Numbered from the stretch's first letter, positions 10,679 through 21,536 are shown. The stretch: 64,000 nt of DNA from CAWDDA01 sp963813345 (GCA_963813345.1 CAWEYR010000012.1:1-64000), one strand, 5' to 3'. The notes: generated by a model from the letters alone, not told the origin. Program-made: numbers and translations.

Positions 10679-11446
10679 TTGGAAGAGAGTTTTTATCACG
10701 AGTACGCAGCTGCCGAAGACGAGCACTGGTGGTTCGAGGGTCGAAGGGCGATCATCCGTGAGCTGCTTGGGAAGTGGCTTCCTTCGGAGCCCAGGTGACA
10801 AGCGAAAAATCCTCGACGTAGGATGCGGACCGGGCGGGATGCTTGACCTGCTCATGGAGTTCGGTCAGGTTCACGCGCTGGACCCGTCTGTTGACGCGAT
10901 CAACTATTGCCGTGAACGCGTAGGTGATCGAGCGACTCTTCACCTGGGAGGTATCCCCGACGGCGTTCCCAAAGGGAATGAGCTTTGACGTAATAACCGC
11001 ATTCGACGTGATTGAGCATTTGCAGGATGCAGTCAGCGGACTGCGCGGGCTGAGCGTCGGTGCTCAAGAGCGATGGAGTATTCGTTTGCACGGTTCCCGC
11101 ATTCAAGTTTCTTTGGAGCATTCATGATGATATCAATCATCACTTTCGCAGGTACACTCGAAAGATGCTCGAACGCGAGTTTCAGGATGCGGGCTTCCGA
11201 GTGAAATACATCTCTTACTTCAATTCAGTTCTTTTTCCTCCCATAGCTGCTGCCCGTCTGATAGGACGCCTGTTGCCTGCCGGCAAAGAGGCGAAGTCAG
11301 ATCTTTCGTCCCGCCGCAAAGCGTCAATCGCCTTCTCACTTCGGTCTTTAGCGCGGAGAAGTACGTGCTCAGAAATGGCTCTTTACCGTTTGGAGTATCG
11401 CTCATTGCTATTGCGGCCCCGCGTGAGATACAGAACACTGTTGTAA
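10679..11446 (+). pseudogene. Class I SAM methyltransferase (frame broken)
   Basis: From TTG 10679: EESFYHEYAAAEDEHWWFEG, the opening of a common methyltransferase type in glycan loci (HWWFxxRR). A second frame carries motif I, KILDVGCGPGGMLDLL (about 10806-10855), and LDPSVDAINYCR. Then VITAFDVIEHLQDAV, SDGVFVCTVPAFKFLWSIHD and HHFRRYTRKMLEREFQDAGF, a combination I associate with sugar or polyprenol methyltransferases acting near dolichol-like intermediates. The stop near 11446 is uncertain because the frame runs on into the next gene. Confidence 0.68.
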
Positions 11447-12377
11447 AGAACGGACTTATTCGGCTCCGTGCTTCTCAGCCATTTAATGCTATCGCGACCT
11501 CAGGTCTAAAGGGTATCTTTGACGCAACAGGCATAAAGTCCGAGTTTGTCATCAGGCATCTGCATCGGATCGGGGGGTTGAGTGCGTCCTGCCCAACAAA
11601 AGAAAGCTGCGTTTGCGGTCTAAGAGCGGATGACTGGGTGTCGAACCAGCTTTTCTGGAGAGGATGGCAAGGGTATGAACCGGAGACCGCATCATTGTTT
11701 CTGCAGTATGCTTCGCGCTCTAACGTTACAATCGATGTCGGCGCCTATGTCGGCTTCTTCACATTGCTTGCCGCGCACGCGAACCCTGCCGGAAGAGTTT
11801 TCTCTTTCGAACCGTTGGCGCCGGTCTACGATCGCCTCAGCCGCAACATCGAGCTGAATGAATTGACCAATGTCGAATGTATCAATGCTGCGGTAGGGGC
11901 GCGGGAAGGAGTCGCTGATTTTTTTCACGTGGCGAACGGTCTGCCGACGAGTTCGAGTTTGAGCCACGAGTTCATGAGGACCGCGAACGATTGACGTCAT
12001 CGTCAGTGCAAGTCGTGACACTCGATAGTTTGCGGCGAATCGTGGACTGAAGCGTGTAGATCTCTTGAAGATTGATACTGAGAGCACTGAGCCCGACGTC
12101 CTTCGAGGCGCAGCAAAGCTGCTCGCTCGCGATCGCCCGACCATTTTTTGCGAAGTCCTCAAGGGTAGAGGAGCTGAGCGAGTCGCTTGAAAAGATTCTA
12201 AAGCCGCTTGGTTATCGATTTTATCTGCTGACGCCCGAAGGCGCTCAAGAGCGCGAGCGGATCGAAGGTCATCCGCAGTGGTTGAATTATCTTTTTACGA
12301 CGGGAGAGGCGGGGAACTGCCGGAGTACTTCCTTGGCTTCGGGGGTGCCTGATCTAGCCGATCACGGATCAGAATGA
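11440..12377 (+). pseudogene. FkbM family methyltransferase (frame broken at C-terminus)
   Basis: The first 180 residues are intact. They include QLFWRGWQGYEPETASLFL, the SAM-binding motif VTIDVGAYVGFFTLLAA (about 11726-11780) and VFSFEPLAPVYDRLSRNIEL with AAVGAREGVADF, the typical FkbM core. After a break near 11990 the sequence continues with VVTLDSL, VDLLKIDTESTEPDVLRGA (KID-E-x-E-x-DVL-GA, the second FkbM signature) and FCEVLKGRG, then ILKPLGYRFYLLTPEG and HPQWLNYLFT. FkbM enzymes methylate hydroxyls of sugars or lipids. The N-terminal boundary against the preceding methyltransferase is not clear. Confidence 0.75.
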
Positions 12378-12407
12378 ATCGCACACGAGTCCACGTTAGG
12401 AACGACG

Positions 12408-12496
12408 TGTCCAGTAGCCACGACCGTCATCAACGTGGAGGGCTTGCGACGACAATGTATTGCCAAGCCCTCCCTAACGGTCGGGCTACTGACACC
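12408..12496. repeat. Palindromic element family C, copy C1
   Basis: Imperfect inverted repeat: gtgtccagtagccacgaccg on the left is answered by cggtcgggctactgacac on the right, with a nested ggagggcttg / caagccctcc pair inside (about 12436-12472). A second copy lies at 57264-57354. It sits in a gene-free stretch (12,378-12,799). Confidence 0.7.
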
Positions 12497-12539
12497 GCGT
12501 GACACTGCTCCGGGACGCACTGGCGGTTCTCTAGGGGTC

Positions 12540-12799
12540 CGAGATCAATCCCGACGACACTCTTGATGCCGCTCCTCCGGAGCTCGCAATATCTTAATCT
12601 CATGGGCGTGAGCCCTGGAGCACTGCGGGAGCGCCAGCCCTGGAAGGGCGAGAGTCGGGGTACCTGCCGCCGGCCCTGAAAGTCGTGACATTAACCTGGC
12701 GCTTACGCGCCAGGCAAAATTCTTTTGCCGCTTCGCGGCAATGCCGGCTCCTCCGGAGCCGCTACAACGGCCTTCAGCATTCCTGGTAAAGACACGACA
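12540..12799. repeat. GC-rich repeat tract (family E-like), gene-free
   Basis: About 250 bases without a coherent gene. It holds small dyads: tggcgcttacgcgcca (about 12695-12710), gccgcttcgcggc (about 12727-12739) and ggctcctccggagcc (about 12743-12757), plus the gggagcgccagccctgg motif seen elsewhere in the window. The long ORF of the next gene can be opened upstream into this tract, but that part has no protein character. Confidence 0.55.
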
Positions 12800-13894
12800 G
12801 TGGCAATCAGGCTTGCAGCGCTGGTTCCATATCCTGTTGGCACAACGCCGAGTCAGCGCTTCCGCCTTGAGCAATGGGCACCGCTGCTCGAACAACAAGG
12901 CATTCACGTCGATTTCTTCCCGTTTGCCGATGACGAGCTCTTTCGGCAGCTGCACAGCTCCGGCAGTCTGCTTCAAAGGCATATCCGACTCTCAATGCGA
13001 TTCGCATCGCGAATTGGCGACATCGCAAGATCGCGAGGATATGACGCTGTTGTGGTGCACCGGGGATTGTCGATTGCCGGACCGGCCCTGCTTGAAACGA
13101 TCCTTGCGAGAGTCGGACCGCCGGTAATCTTCGACTTCGATGACGCGATCTTCCTCGAGCATACGACGGATGCAAATCGAGAGTGGGGGTGGCTCAAGTT
13201 CCCGCGAAAGACTGAGACAATCTGCCGGCTCAGCGACCATGTCGTGGTCGGCAATTCATTTTTAGGAGACTACGCACGGCAATTCAACGCAAAGGTCACG
13301 ATCGTGCCCACAAGCGTCGACACATCGCGATATCGTGTCAGATCAGAAAGCCCCTCGCGTAATGGGCATCGGCCGCTGGTTGTGGGATGGACAGGCAGCT
13401 CGACGTCGCAAACCTATCTCGAGTGGTTTGCGCCGGTCTTGCGCGAGATGGTGTCGAGGGGAGGTATCGAGTTCCGCGTGCATTCCAATCGCAAGCCGGA
13501 GCTCTCCGGCATTCCGTTCGAATGGCGGCCCTGGTCACCTGAGACCGAGGTTGACGAGATCAGCCAGTTCGACGTCGGAATCATGCCGATGCCGGATACT
13601 GACTGGGCTCGTGGCAAGTGCGCGATGAAAGCGCTGCTTTACATGTCGGTTGGGGTTCCTGCGATATGCTCTGACATCGGCGCAAATCGCGACGTGATTA
13701 CTAATGGCGTCAATGGGTTTCTGGCCAGCTCAAAAGATGACTGGATTGCACAGACGATGATGTTGATGAACGACCCGATTCTTCGAGCTAGAGTGGCAGT
13801 CGAGGGGCGCAAGACGGTCGAGAAAAGCTATTCGATGGAGCGATCTGCAAATCTATTTGCAAGGGTTGTGTGCGAGACTGTAAAGCGACAGTGA
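12800..13894 (+). CDS. Family 4 glycosyltransferase, intact
   Basis: A 364-residue GT-B enzyme, one of the few unbroken genes in the left half. The start GTG 12800 (VAIRLAALVPYPVGTTPSQR) is preferred because the open frame upstream lies in repeat sequence and the N-terminal beta strand begins here. Visible features: FDFDDAIFLE, SDHVVVGNSFLGDYARQF, the domain-linker segment VTIVPTSVDTSRY, PLVVGWTGSSTSQTYLEW opening the second Rossmann domain, and KCAMKALLYMSVGVPAICSD in place of the usual E-x7-E donor site. It ends 9 bases before the methyltransferase that follows, so the two are likely one transcript. Substrate unknown. Confidence 0.88.
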   Translation: MAIRLAALVPYPVGTTPSQRFRLEQWAPLLEQQGIHVDFFPFADDELFRQLHSSGSLLQRHIRLSMRFASRIGDIARSRGYDAVVVHRGLSIAGPALLETILARVGPPVIFDFDDAIFLEHTTDANREWGWLKFPRKTETICRLSDHVVVGNSFLGDYARQFNAKVTIVPTSVDTSRYRVRSESPSRNGHRPLVVGWTGSSTSQTYLEWFAPVLREMVSRGGIEFRVHSNRKPELSGIPFEWRPWSPETEVDEISQFDVGIMPMPDTDWARGKCAMKALLYMSVGVPAICSDIGANRDVITNGVNGFLASSKDDWIAQTMMLMNDPILRARVAVEGRKTVEKSYSMERSANLFARVVCETVKRQ

Positions 13895-13903
13895 AACAAG
13901 TAC

Positions 13904-14719
13904 ATGGAAGTTAATCACATTCAGAAACAGCGAGCGATAGAGACGCATTCGTCTCAGGCAAGTGAGTTTGACGACTCATATCGCGGATTAGGCAAGGATG
14001 CATTTCAAAGCTGCTTTACATACAGCCGTCGCAGGCTGGAGGTAATGCTCGAACAGTATTTGCCGGCGCGGGTAGACAGATCGATGCCTCATCGGCTGCT
14101 TGATGTCGGCTGCGGGACGGGCCACCACATGGCGCTCTTGCGCTCCCGAGGGTTCGATGTAGCAGGCGTGGATGGATCAGCGGAGATGCTCGAACATGCG
14201 CGGCGAAACAATCCGAATGCGGAAATCAGGCAGTCGGATGTCGAAGAGCTTCCATTTGAAAGTGCGAGCTTTGATTACGTTCTTTGCGTTGAAGTCCTCA
14301 GATACCTGCCGAGAGTGGAACGCTCGATAGCAGAAATCGCGCGAGTTCTCCGGCCCGGAGGTACTGCACTGGTAACTGCGGCTCCTCTGTTCAGCCTGAA
14401 CGGATATTACTTTGTAAACCGGCTTGCAACGATGATGCCGATCGGAAATCTTGTGAGGCTGAAACAATTCTTTTCCACATCGGGAGGGCTCTGGCGGTCG
14501 GCGTTTGAGCAGGCGGGTAGGAATTTGAGAACGTCGAGGTGCGGGGAGTGTACTCCGGGCCACTTAACTGGATTGAGCATCTGCGCCTGGGATTGCTGCC
14601 GCGGGCGTCTAAAAGCGTGGGAGCCGATCGATGCACGAATAGCGGATGCCCCCGTGCTGCGCGAGCTGTCGAATATGTTTCTCGTGGTAGGGAGGAAGCC
14701 TATGGAGTTCAAGCTTTAG
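13904..14719 (+). CDS. Class I SAM methyltransferase with repeat-derived C-terminus
   Basis: A 271-residue methyltransferase. Motif I is HRLLDVGCGTGHHMALL (about residues 64-80), then VAGVDGSAEMLEHARRN, FDYVLCVEVLRYL and RVLRPGGTALVTAAPLF: the UbiE/Methyltransf_11 layout. Between about 14,515 and 14,620 the open frame reads a cysteine-rich stretch, while the neighbouring frame reads RGVYSGPLNWIEHLRLGLLP, so two compensating indels have scrambled about 35 residues. The last residues, MEFKL, and the stop are encoded by a copy of palindromic element family A. Probably acts on the glycan with the glycosyltransferase 9 bases upstream. Confidence 0.82.
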   Translation: MEVNHIQKQRAIETHSSQASEFDDSYRGLGKDAFQSCFTYSRRRLEVMLEQYLPARVDRSMPHRLLDVGCGTGHHMALLRSRGFDVAGVDGSAEMLEHARRNNPNAEIRQSDVEELPFESASFDYVLCVEVLRYLPRVERSIAEIARVLRPGGTALVTAAPLFSLNGYYFVNRLATMMPIGNLVRLKQFFSTSGGLWRSAFEQAGRNLRTSRCGECTPGHLTGLSICAWDCCRGRLKAWEPIDARIADAPVLRELSNMFLVVGRKPMEFKL

Positions 14720-15063
14720 TTCTATCAACCTGGGTTGGCCATCTGCTAAAACCAGTCGGAGTAGCTCGCGCGGGAATGCGGAGCGGACGTCGAAGCGCCG
14801 GCCTCGGCGGCCCTGGTAAGGCTGGCCACCGGCAAGCGAGTGTATTGAACTCGGATCCAGTATCAATCAAGGCCGCGCTCGGCACTAATGCTGGATTGGC
14901 CGTTACCTAAATCGCTCGCCGGCCGGAGGCCAGCGTTCCCAGGGGCCGGCCTGCTTGGCCGACGCTCCTACGCGGGCTGTACGCCCTGCGTGGCCAAAGT
15001 CAACTTGCGTTGCTTCGTAGCGCAAATGGAGTTCAAGGTTTAGCTTGAACTCCATACCCGAAT
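14720..15063. repeat. Gene-free repeat cluster (families E and A)
   Basis: 344 bases with no gene. Contains several short dyads (gccggcctcggcggccctgg, about 14798-14817; cggccggaggccagcg near 14920-14935; gggctgtacgccc near 14974-14986) and a clean family A copy at 15026-15055 with perfect arms atggagttcaa / ttgaactccat. The last dyad ends 8 bases before the deacetylase start codon. Confidence 0.65.
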
Positions 15064-15959
15064 ATGCTTACCCGCGGTGCATTCACACTCAGTCTCGATT
15101 TCGAGCTCATATGGGGCACGTTGGACCTCTTTGGCCCTGAAGGGTTCAGAAGAGCGTGCGAGATCGAGCGCGAGGAGATTGTGGACCGGCTGCTCCGAGG
15201 TGCTCGTCGAATTTGAGATTCCGGCGACGTGGTGCATCGTGGGCCACTTGTTTCTCGACAGGTGCGATGGAAAACACCCGGAGATCGCGATCGACCAGCA
15301 GTGGTTCGCTCATGATCCGGGCACCGATCTAACCCGCGATCCTATCTTTTACGGCCGCGATCTCATTGAAAGAATTCGAGCGTGCAAGTTGCAGGAAATA
15401 GGAAGCCATTCGTTTTCACACGTGATCTTTGGTGATTGCTCGAGAGAGACAGCTGCGAGCGAGCTCGCGGCCTCGCTGGCTGTAGCGGGAGCGCACGGTG
15501 TTGAGCTGCGTTCTTTTGTCTTTCCCCGTAACGTTGTCGGCCACGTCGACCTGCTTCGGGATTTTGGTTTCCTGTGCTATCGCGGTCCTGAACCGGTGTG
15601 GTACGAGAATGGACGATGGCCGGGCTCCATCAAGCGGATTGCACATCTGGCGCACGTGGCGCTCGCGATGACGCCGCCTGTAGTCACCCCCATCGACGAG
15701 GGAAGCGGCCTCTGGAACATTCCGGGATCGATGATCTACTTTCCGATGCACGGTATCAGGCGCTATATTCCTTTGAGCAGGCGCGTGCGCCGGGCCGTGA
15801 AGGGGCTGGATGCGGCGGCGAGGCAGCGGAGGAGTTTTCCACCTCTGGTTTCATCCGACCAATCTGGTCGATGAAATGGAATCGATGTTCCGGGGACTGC
15901 GAGATATCTGCACGCATGCGCGCGCGTTAAGGGATCAGGGGAAACTGGATTTCACTTAA
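15064..15959 (+). CDS. Polysaccharide deacetylase (NodB-like), two frame breaks
   Basis: ATG 15064 begins AFTLSLDFELIWGTLDLF; the D-x-E/D pair in LSLDFELIWG is the metal and catalytic-base site of this carbohydrate esterase 4-like group. After a frame break near 15205 come IPATWCIVGHLFLDR, EIGSHSFSHVIFGDCS (the H-S-x3-H metal-binding motif) and SFVFPRNVVGHVDLLRDFGF (the R-x4-H catalytic region). A second break near 15830 leads to FHLWFHPTNLVDEM, the conserved last motif, and TAA 15957-15959. It likely removes an acetyl group from the growing or exported polysaccharide. The stop overlaps an ATG (taatg) that may start the next gene. Confidence 0.82.
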
Positions 15960-17343
15960 TGAGCTCGTTGATCGTCTGATGCAGGATAGGATCGAGCAAT
16001 TGTGGGGGTTGTGGTTGCGGGCACTGCAGTCATCAGTGTCTTTCTGGGTATGTTTGTCGTCTCGGATTCCGAAATGGTGACTGCCGTTATCGCCGGTCTG
16101 ATTGCGAGCCTTCTCAGTCTGATTGTAGTCAATGTGAACAAGGAAGACCGGAGAGTTCATCATCCGGTTGTGGCTCGCTGCGCTTGCCCTCAGGGTCCTG
16201 GTTGGATTCACGATATATGGTTTCGGCCTCGGCAATCGCCTGGGACCGGACTGGGAGACCTATGACTTCTTTGGCAACGAACTCGCAAGGTACTGGCAGG
16301 AAGGTGGAATAACAGGGGCCGCATGGATCGTCAGTGACTATGCGCGGTACCGGTCGGGCTGGGGATGTACTATTTCGTTGCCGCGATTTACTACATTACC
16401 GGTAGAAATCCTCTGGCTACTCAACTGATCTGTTGTGTTCTCGGGGCAAACACCTGTGTGCTGATCTATCGCATAGCGCGAATGATCTATCCGGTCCAGC
16501 GCGTCGCGCGGCTTGCAGCAATACTTGCACCAGTAACGCCTTCACTCGTTATCTGGTGCTCGCAGGGTCTCAAAGAGCCACTGATAGTCTTCCTGCTCGC
16601 CGCGTGCCTGTTTCTTACCGTGCGGTTGACGCAAAAACTCACGGTCACCGGGAGTATCCTGCTGTTGCTCTCGATGTCAGGCCTTTATGCACTCAGACAC
16701 TACATCTTTTATGTAGTCTTTATGGGTGTGGCGGCGTCGCTTCTCTTTGCGGCCAAGACAGTTCTCGCCTCAGAGAATCATGCAGGGCAGCGTCGCGGTG
16801 CTCTTTCTGGGTTTCGTGTTTGCCTATTACGGTGCCGGTGATGTCGCTTCACAGAGTTTCGATCTTCAACGACTCCAGGCTGGGCGTGAATGGTCAGCGA
16901 GAGTCTCCGAATCGGGTTACGGCGGCGACGTAGACATCACCGATACCCGACAGGCGCTCGTCTGCTTGCCGCTTGGAACGGTCTTCTTCCTGTTTGCGCC
17001 GTTTCCGTGGATGATACCGGAATCTCAATCACCTGATTGCGCTTCCTGAAATGATTGTCTGGTGGGCTGCCGCTCCGTTCCTTTTCTGGGGATTCTGGTT
17101 CTCGTTCAGGCACCGGTTACGGCCTTCGCTTGCGATTTGCCTCTTTACAACAGGGCTGACTTCTGCCTACGCCCTTTATCTCACCAATTTTGGAACTGCG
17201 CACCGAATGCGTGTTCAGATACTCGGTTTCTTCATCATCTTTGTCTGCATCGGATGGCATCAGTATCAGCTCAAGCGCCAGAGAAAGCGTTCTTCGTCGC
17301 CGATGCTGTCTCGCATTCCGGTGCAGGCTTGCTCCGGCGGTAG
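15959..17343 (+). pseudogene. Multi-pass membrane protein, polysaccharide polymerase or GT39-like (frame broken)
   Basis: Hydrophobic segments follow one another across frames: VVVAGTAVISVFLGMFVV, AVIAGLIASLLSLIVVNV, a large loop with GPDWETYDFFGNELARYWQE (about 16249-16310), ATQLICCVLGANTCVLIYRI, VFLLAACLFLTVRL, GSILLLLSMSGLYALRHYIF, LFLGFVFAYYGAGDVA and ILGFFIIFVCIGWH. The first-loop motif GxDWExYD resembles the acidic loop of ArnT/PMT-like transferases, so a lipid-linked-sugar glycosyltransferase or polymerase fits. ATG 15959 overlaps the deacetylase stop and may be the true start; GTG 16002 is the alternative. At least four indels. The end near 17343 is approximate. Confidence 0.55.
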
Positions 17344-17364
17344 CTGGTCAGAGACAAATTCATC

Positions 17365-19268
17365 ATGTGCGGGATCGCTGGAATCATTGACGAGCAAGGC
17401 AGTCCGGGCAGGCGCGCGAGCAATCGCGAAGACCTGAAGGGCATGGTCGCTGCGCTTGCTCACAGGGGTCCGGATGACTGCGGGACTCTGGCAGGACGAT
17501 GTGTGCGCGCTCGGGCATCGCCGGCTTGTCGATCATCGATCTCAGTCCAGCCGGACATCAGCCAATGTCGAATGAGAACGGTCAGTCTGGATCACGTTCA
17601 ATGGTGAGATCTATAACTTCCTGGAACTGCGCCGCGAGCTCGAATCACTTGGTTATCGGTTCCGTACACGCACCGATACCGAAGCGATCATCTATGCCTA
17701 TGAGCAATGGGGAACCGGATGCGTCAAGCGGCTGCGGGGCATGTTTGCGTTCGGCATATGGGATACGAATCGGCGTCAGCTTTTTCTCGCGCGCGATCGT
17801 GCCGGCAAGAAGCCTCTTTTCTATGGCAGATTCAAGAATCGCTTTTTGTTTGCATCCGAGCTTCAGGGCGTGCTCTCTGCTTCAGGTGTTGATCGAGAGG
17901 TGGATTTCGGTGCACTCGATTCCTATCTCGCCTGGGGTTATATCCCGGCTCCGAAGACTGCCTTTCTCGGAATCAGGAAGCTTCCACCAGCGCACTGGCT
18001 GCTTCTCGAAGAGACTCCTCTTGGCTGGAAAGAGCGAGTCGAGCGTTACTGGTCGCTTTCGTACGAACCAAAGCTCAAGCTCACTGAGGCCGAGGCAGCA
18101 GAGGCTCTGCGGGAAAAGCTGAAGGAAGCGGTTCGCTTGAGGATGCTGAGTGATGTTCCTCTTGGCGCATTTCTTTCAGGAGGAATCGATTCGTCGATCG
18201 TTGTTGGATTGATGGCGGAAGTTTCAAACCAGCCGGTCAAGACGTTTTCGATCGGATTTGCCGAAGCGGCATGGGATGAAACAGAACACGCCGCGAGGGT
18301 TGCTGCGCGATTCGGCACAGATCATCAGAAATTTGATGTCAGGCCCGATGCGCTCGAGATCCTGCCAACACTCGTGCGCCATTATGGTGAACCCTATGCT
18401 GACTCGTCGGCGGTGCCGACTTTCTATGTATCGAAGCTCACGCGATCGGAGGTGACGGTCGCATTGAATGGTGATGGAGGCGACGAGAGCTTCGCTGGAT
18501 ATGAACGATATCTTGGCAATCGCGTTGCCGAGCGCATGTTTCGAGTTCCGGGAGCGAGACTGGCTGCGATGGCTGTCGATACGATGTTGCCGCAGGGAGC
18601 GGCTGCAAAGAGCCGCCTGCAGTACAGCACACCGGTTTTTCTCAGCGGCAAACGAGCCAATGTCCGGGAGATATGCTCAATGGATCGGGTTTTTCGATCA
18701 ATCTGAGCGGAGTCGACTTTTGAACAGCGAGGCGCGCGAAGCGATCAACGGCTCGCATCCTGAAGGATGGATGGCCGAACTTTTTGCAAGGCGTGAAGGA
18801 CTCGATCCGGTTGACCGGACGATGGCGGTCGACATCGATTCGTATCTTCCATTCGATCTGCTCGTAAAGGTCGATATCACATCGATGGCATCGAGTCTCG
18901 AGGCGAGATCGCCTTTTCTGGATCATGAAGTTATGGAGCTGGCTGCGACCCTGCCGGTCAACTTGAAGCTGCGTGGCACTCAGTCAAAGTATCTGCTCAA
19001 GCGCGCTTTTGCGGATCTGTTGCCGGCAGAGAATGTTTCGCGTCGCAAGATGGGTTTTGGTGTTCCGGTGGGCGAGTGGTTTCGAGGGTCAATGAAGGAT
19101 TTTCTTCGCGACACGCTGCTCTCGGAGAGTGCAAGCCGCGACGGTTATCTGGACCGAACGGTTGTATCGCAAAAGATCGAAGAACATCTCGAGCGCCGCG
19201 CTGAGAACGGCTATCCACTTTGGAACCTGATGATGCTCGAGTTGTGGCGGCGCGAGTTCAAGATGTAA
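17365..19268 (+). CDS. asnB: Asparagine synthetase B-type glutamine amidotransferase (exopolysaccharide type), two frame breaks
   Basis: About 630 residues. ATG 17365 gives MCGIAGIIDEQG with the N-terminal nucleophile Cys2 of class II glutaminases. HRGPDDCG, HRRLSIIDLSPAGHQPMSN and FNGEIYNFLELRRELES follow in shifted frames (break region 17490-17640). The synthetase half has the PP-loop LGAFLSGGIDSSIVVGLM and NGDGGDESFAGYERYL, then after a break near 18680 SLEARSPFLDHEVMELAA and KMGFGVPVGEWFRG. The domain order is that of AsnB. Copies inside glycan or exosortase-linked loci probably amidate a uronic acid or similar carboxylate rather than make free asparagine; that assignment is inference from context. 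Confidence 0.85.
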
Positions 19269-19292
19269 CTTTTTCCCTCAGGCACAAGCAGC

Positions 19293-19314
19293 AAGCTGAA
19301 GCTTGAACTCCATA
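19293..19314. repeat. Palindromic element family A, partial copy A4
   Basis: agctgaagcttgaactccat, a half element. It overlaps the TTG chosen as start of the next methyltransferase, so that start is doubtful. Confidence 0.65.
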
Positions 19315-20236
19315 CAACACCTGGTTAGTTATACCTTCAAACCTGTTGACGGTTGCAACATGTGCGGGGCGAGCGGTGCGTCTCAACGTGTGATCGGGCG
19401 AAGGCTCGACCGTTCGCAAGGGAAGTGGCCTTCCGGGATTGCAGGCATTTCAATCTCGGTCGTGAATTGCCGGACTTGCGATCTGATCTATCCGAATCCA
19501 ATGCCGCTTCCCGCCTCAATCGAAGACCACTACGGCATAGATCCGGAAGAGTACTGGAGTTCCGAGTATTTCAACGAAGGCGATCAATATTTCTCGGAGC
19601 AGATATCAACTTTCAGGCGGCTATCGGATGTGAAGGTGAAACCGGTAGCTCTCGATATCGGCGCGGGACTTGGGAAATGCATGGCCGCGCTCAATCGCCG
19701 TGGTTTTGATGCGTTTGGCATTGAAGGCTCGCGGTCATTCTTCAAGGCTGCGATCGAGAAACGAGGAGTCGCAGGTGATCGGCTGAAGCTTGCAACGATC
19801 GAAACAGCTGAGTTTCAGGAATCGAGCTTCGACTTCATCACGTTCGGTGCGGTTCTTGAGCACTTGTATGACCCGTCGGCGGCGATCCGTCGTTCCCTGA
19901 GATGGCTCAAAGCTGGCGGCTTGATCCACCTTGAAGTTCCGTCCTCCCGGTGGTTGATCAGTCGCCTGGGTAATCTCTTTTACAAGCTGACAGGCGGCGG
20001 TTGGGTGACCAACCTCAGTCCGATGCATCCTCCGTATCATCTCTACGAGTTCGGTCTTGCGATCATTCGAGCAGCACGCGCTCAGGAATGGTTACGAAAT
20101 CGCTCATCACGAGTACTATGTGGCTTCTCAGACTTACGTGCCGCAATTTGCAGATTCGTTTGCGCGCCGGATAATGGAGATGACGAAGAGCGGGATGCAA
20201 CTCGAGGTATGGTTAAGGAAGAAGAGTTTGAGTTAA
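19303..20236 (+). CDS. Zinc-ribbon class I SAM methyltransferase (C-terminal frame break)
   Basis: It starts with a ribbon, DGCNMCGASGASQRVIGRR...VVNCRTCDLIYPNPMPLP (C-x2-C and C-x2-C), as in sugar C-methyltransferase-like proteins. Then come motif I, ALDIGAGLGKCMAALNRRGF, GIEGSRSFFKAAIEKRG, FDFITFGAVLEHLYDPSAAI and LKAGGLIHLEVPSSRWLIS. Near 20,090 the frame breaks; the neighbouring frame continues sensibly with YEIAHHEYYVASQTYVPQFA and ends WLRKKSLS at TAA 20234-20236. The stop lies inside family A element A5. The only in-frame start I can offer, TTG 19303, lies in another copy of the same element. Confidence 0.78.
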
Positions 20237-20288
20237 GCTTTAGCTTGGGGTTACAATGGTAACCCCAAGCTAAAGCTTGAACTCAAAC
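20227..20288. repeat. Palindromic element family A, copy A5
   Basis: Near-perfect hairpin: tttgagttaagctttagctt then ggggttac on the left, and ggtaacccc then aagctaaagcttgaactcaaa on the right, with a 2-3 base loop near 20255. It contains the stop codon of the methyltransferase before it. Confidence 0.88.
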
Positions 20289-20313
20289 CACTTGAACTCA
20301 ATCTCCAGGCACA

Positions 20314-21536
20314 ATGTCCATCAGAGTAGTCCGTATCATTGACCGGCTCAACATTGGCGGGCCCGCGAAGCACGTCACCTGGTTGACGGCCGGGCTCAAT
20401 TCCGGTCAGTTCGAATCGACTTTGATCACTGGAACCGTGCCCGCGAGCGAAGGCGATATGAACTACTTCGCGCGCGAGGCTGGAGTTGAACCCATCGTAA
20501 TCGCCGAAATGAGCCGTGAGATTGGTCCTCGCGATCTGATCGTTGCGTGGAAGGTTTTTAAGGAACTCGTCGCGTTAAACCGCATATCCTGCACACTCAT
20601 AAGGCGAAAGCCGGTGCGATCGGGCGAACAGCTGCATTTTTCTACAATCTGCTTAGTCCTCGTTCCGTGAGATGTCGCACGGTCCATACATTTCACGGGC
20701 ACGTATTTCCACAGCTACTACACTCCTCTCAAATCGAAGATTTTCGTTCATATCGAAAGAATTCTGGCGAAGCACGCGACGGACAGGATCATCACCATCA
20801 GCGAAGAGCAGAAGCGCGAAATAACCGGCGATTTTGGCGTTGGAGACGCCACAAAGGTGGACGTAATTCCACTTGGAATTGACCTTACCGAAATCAAGTC
20901 TTCCGCGGGAGATTGCGTTCGGACCTCGATTTGGGCGATGATGTGTTCCTCCTGGGCATCGTCGGCAGGCTGTGTGATGTAAAAAATCACGCCCTGCTAC
21001 TTGAAGCTGCGGCGAGGCTCTCGCAAGGTCATTGAATTCTGCGAAGTTCCGCGTCCTCATCATCGGCGATGGAGAACTTCGCGACAGAACTCGAACGAAA
21101 GACTCGCGAGCTTGGAATTGCGGACCGTGTTATTTTCACCGGGTTCCGCAAGGATGCGGGTGAGCTTTACGCGGACCTCGACCTTGTCGCCCTGACATCG
21201 CTCAACGAGGGAACACCGGTAACACTGATCGAAGCGATGTGTGCCGGACGAGCGGTGATTGCAACCGAGGTCGGAGGGTGTTCGCGACCTGATGGGCGAT
21301 TTAGCGGCGAGAGATCGAGGGATATCGATCTGGTCGCACGGCGTGACGACACCGAGCCGTGATGCCGGCAGCTTCGCCGAAGGATCCGGTACCTCTACGA
21401 GAGGCCGGAGCTGAGACAGGAGATGGGGGCGCGAGCAAGCGCCTTCGTAAAAGACAAGCTCTCCAAGGATCGTTTGATCCGGGAAATTGAGAGCCTTTAC
21501 AGGCAGGTCCTGGGAGGTTCAACTTGCGCGTTCTGA
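20314..21536 (+). pseudogene. Family 4 glycosyltransferase (frame broken)
   Basis: ATG 20314: SIRVVRIIDRLNIGGPAKHV, a typical GT4 N-terminal glycine-rich loop. In other frames: HTHKAKAGAIGRTAAFFYN, TVHTFHGHVF (the family's F-H-G-H site), RIITISEEQKREITGDFGV, the linker VIPLGIDLTEIKS, GIVGRLCDVKNHALLLEAAA, RVIFTGFRKDAGELYADLDL, and ALTSLNEGTPVTLIEAMCAG with the E-x7-E donor site (EGTPVTLIE). The end, SLYRQVLGGSTCAF, stops at 21536, 13 bases past the start of the next gene. Six or more indels. Probably adds a hexose to the lipid-linked oligosaccharide. Confidence 0.75.

Noticed and set aside
12545..12982. Minus-strand open frame of 145 residues
   Set aside because: Covers the repeat tract and the start of a well-supported plus-strand glycosyltransferase; no protein-like pattern.
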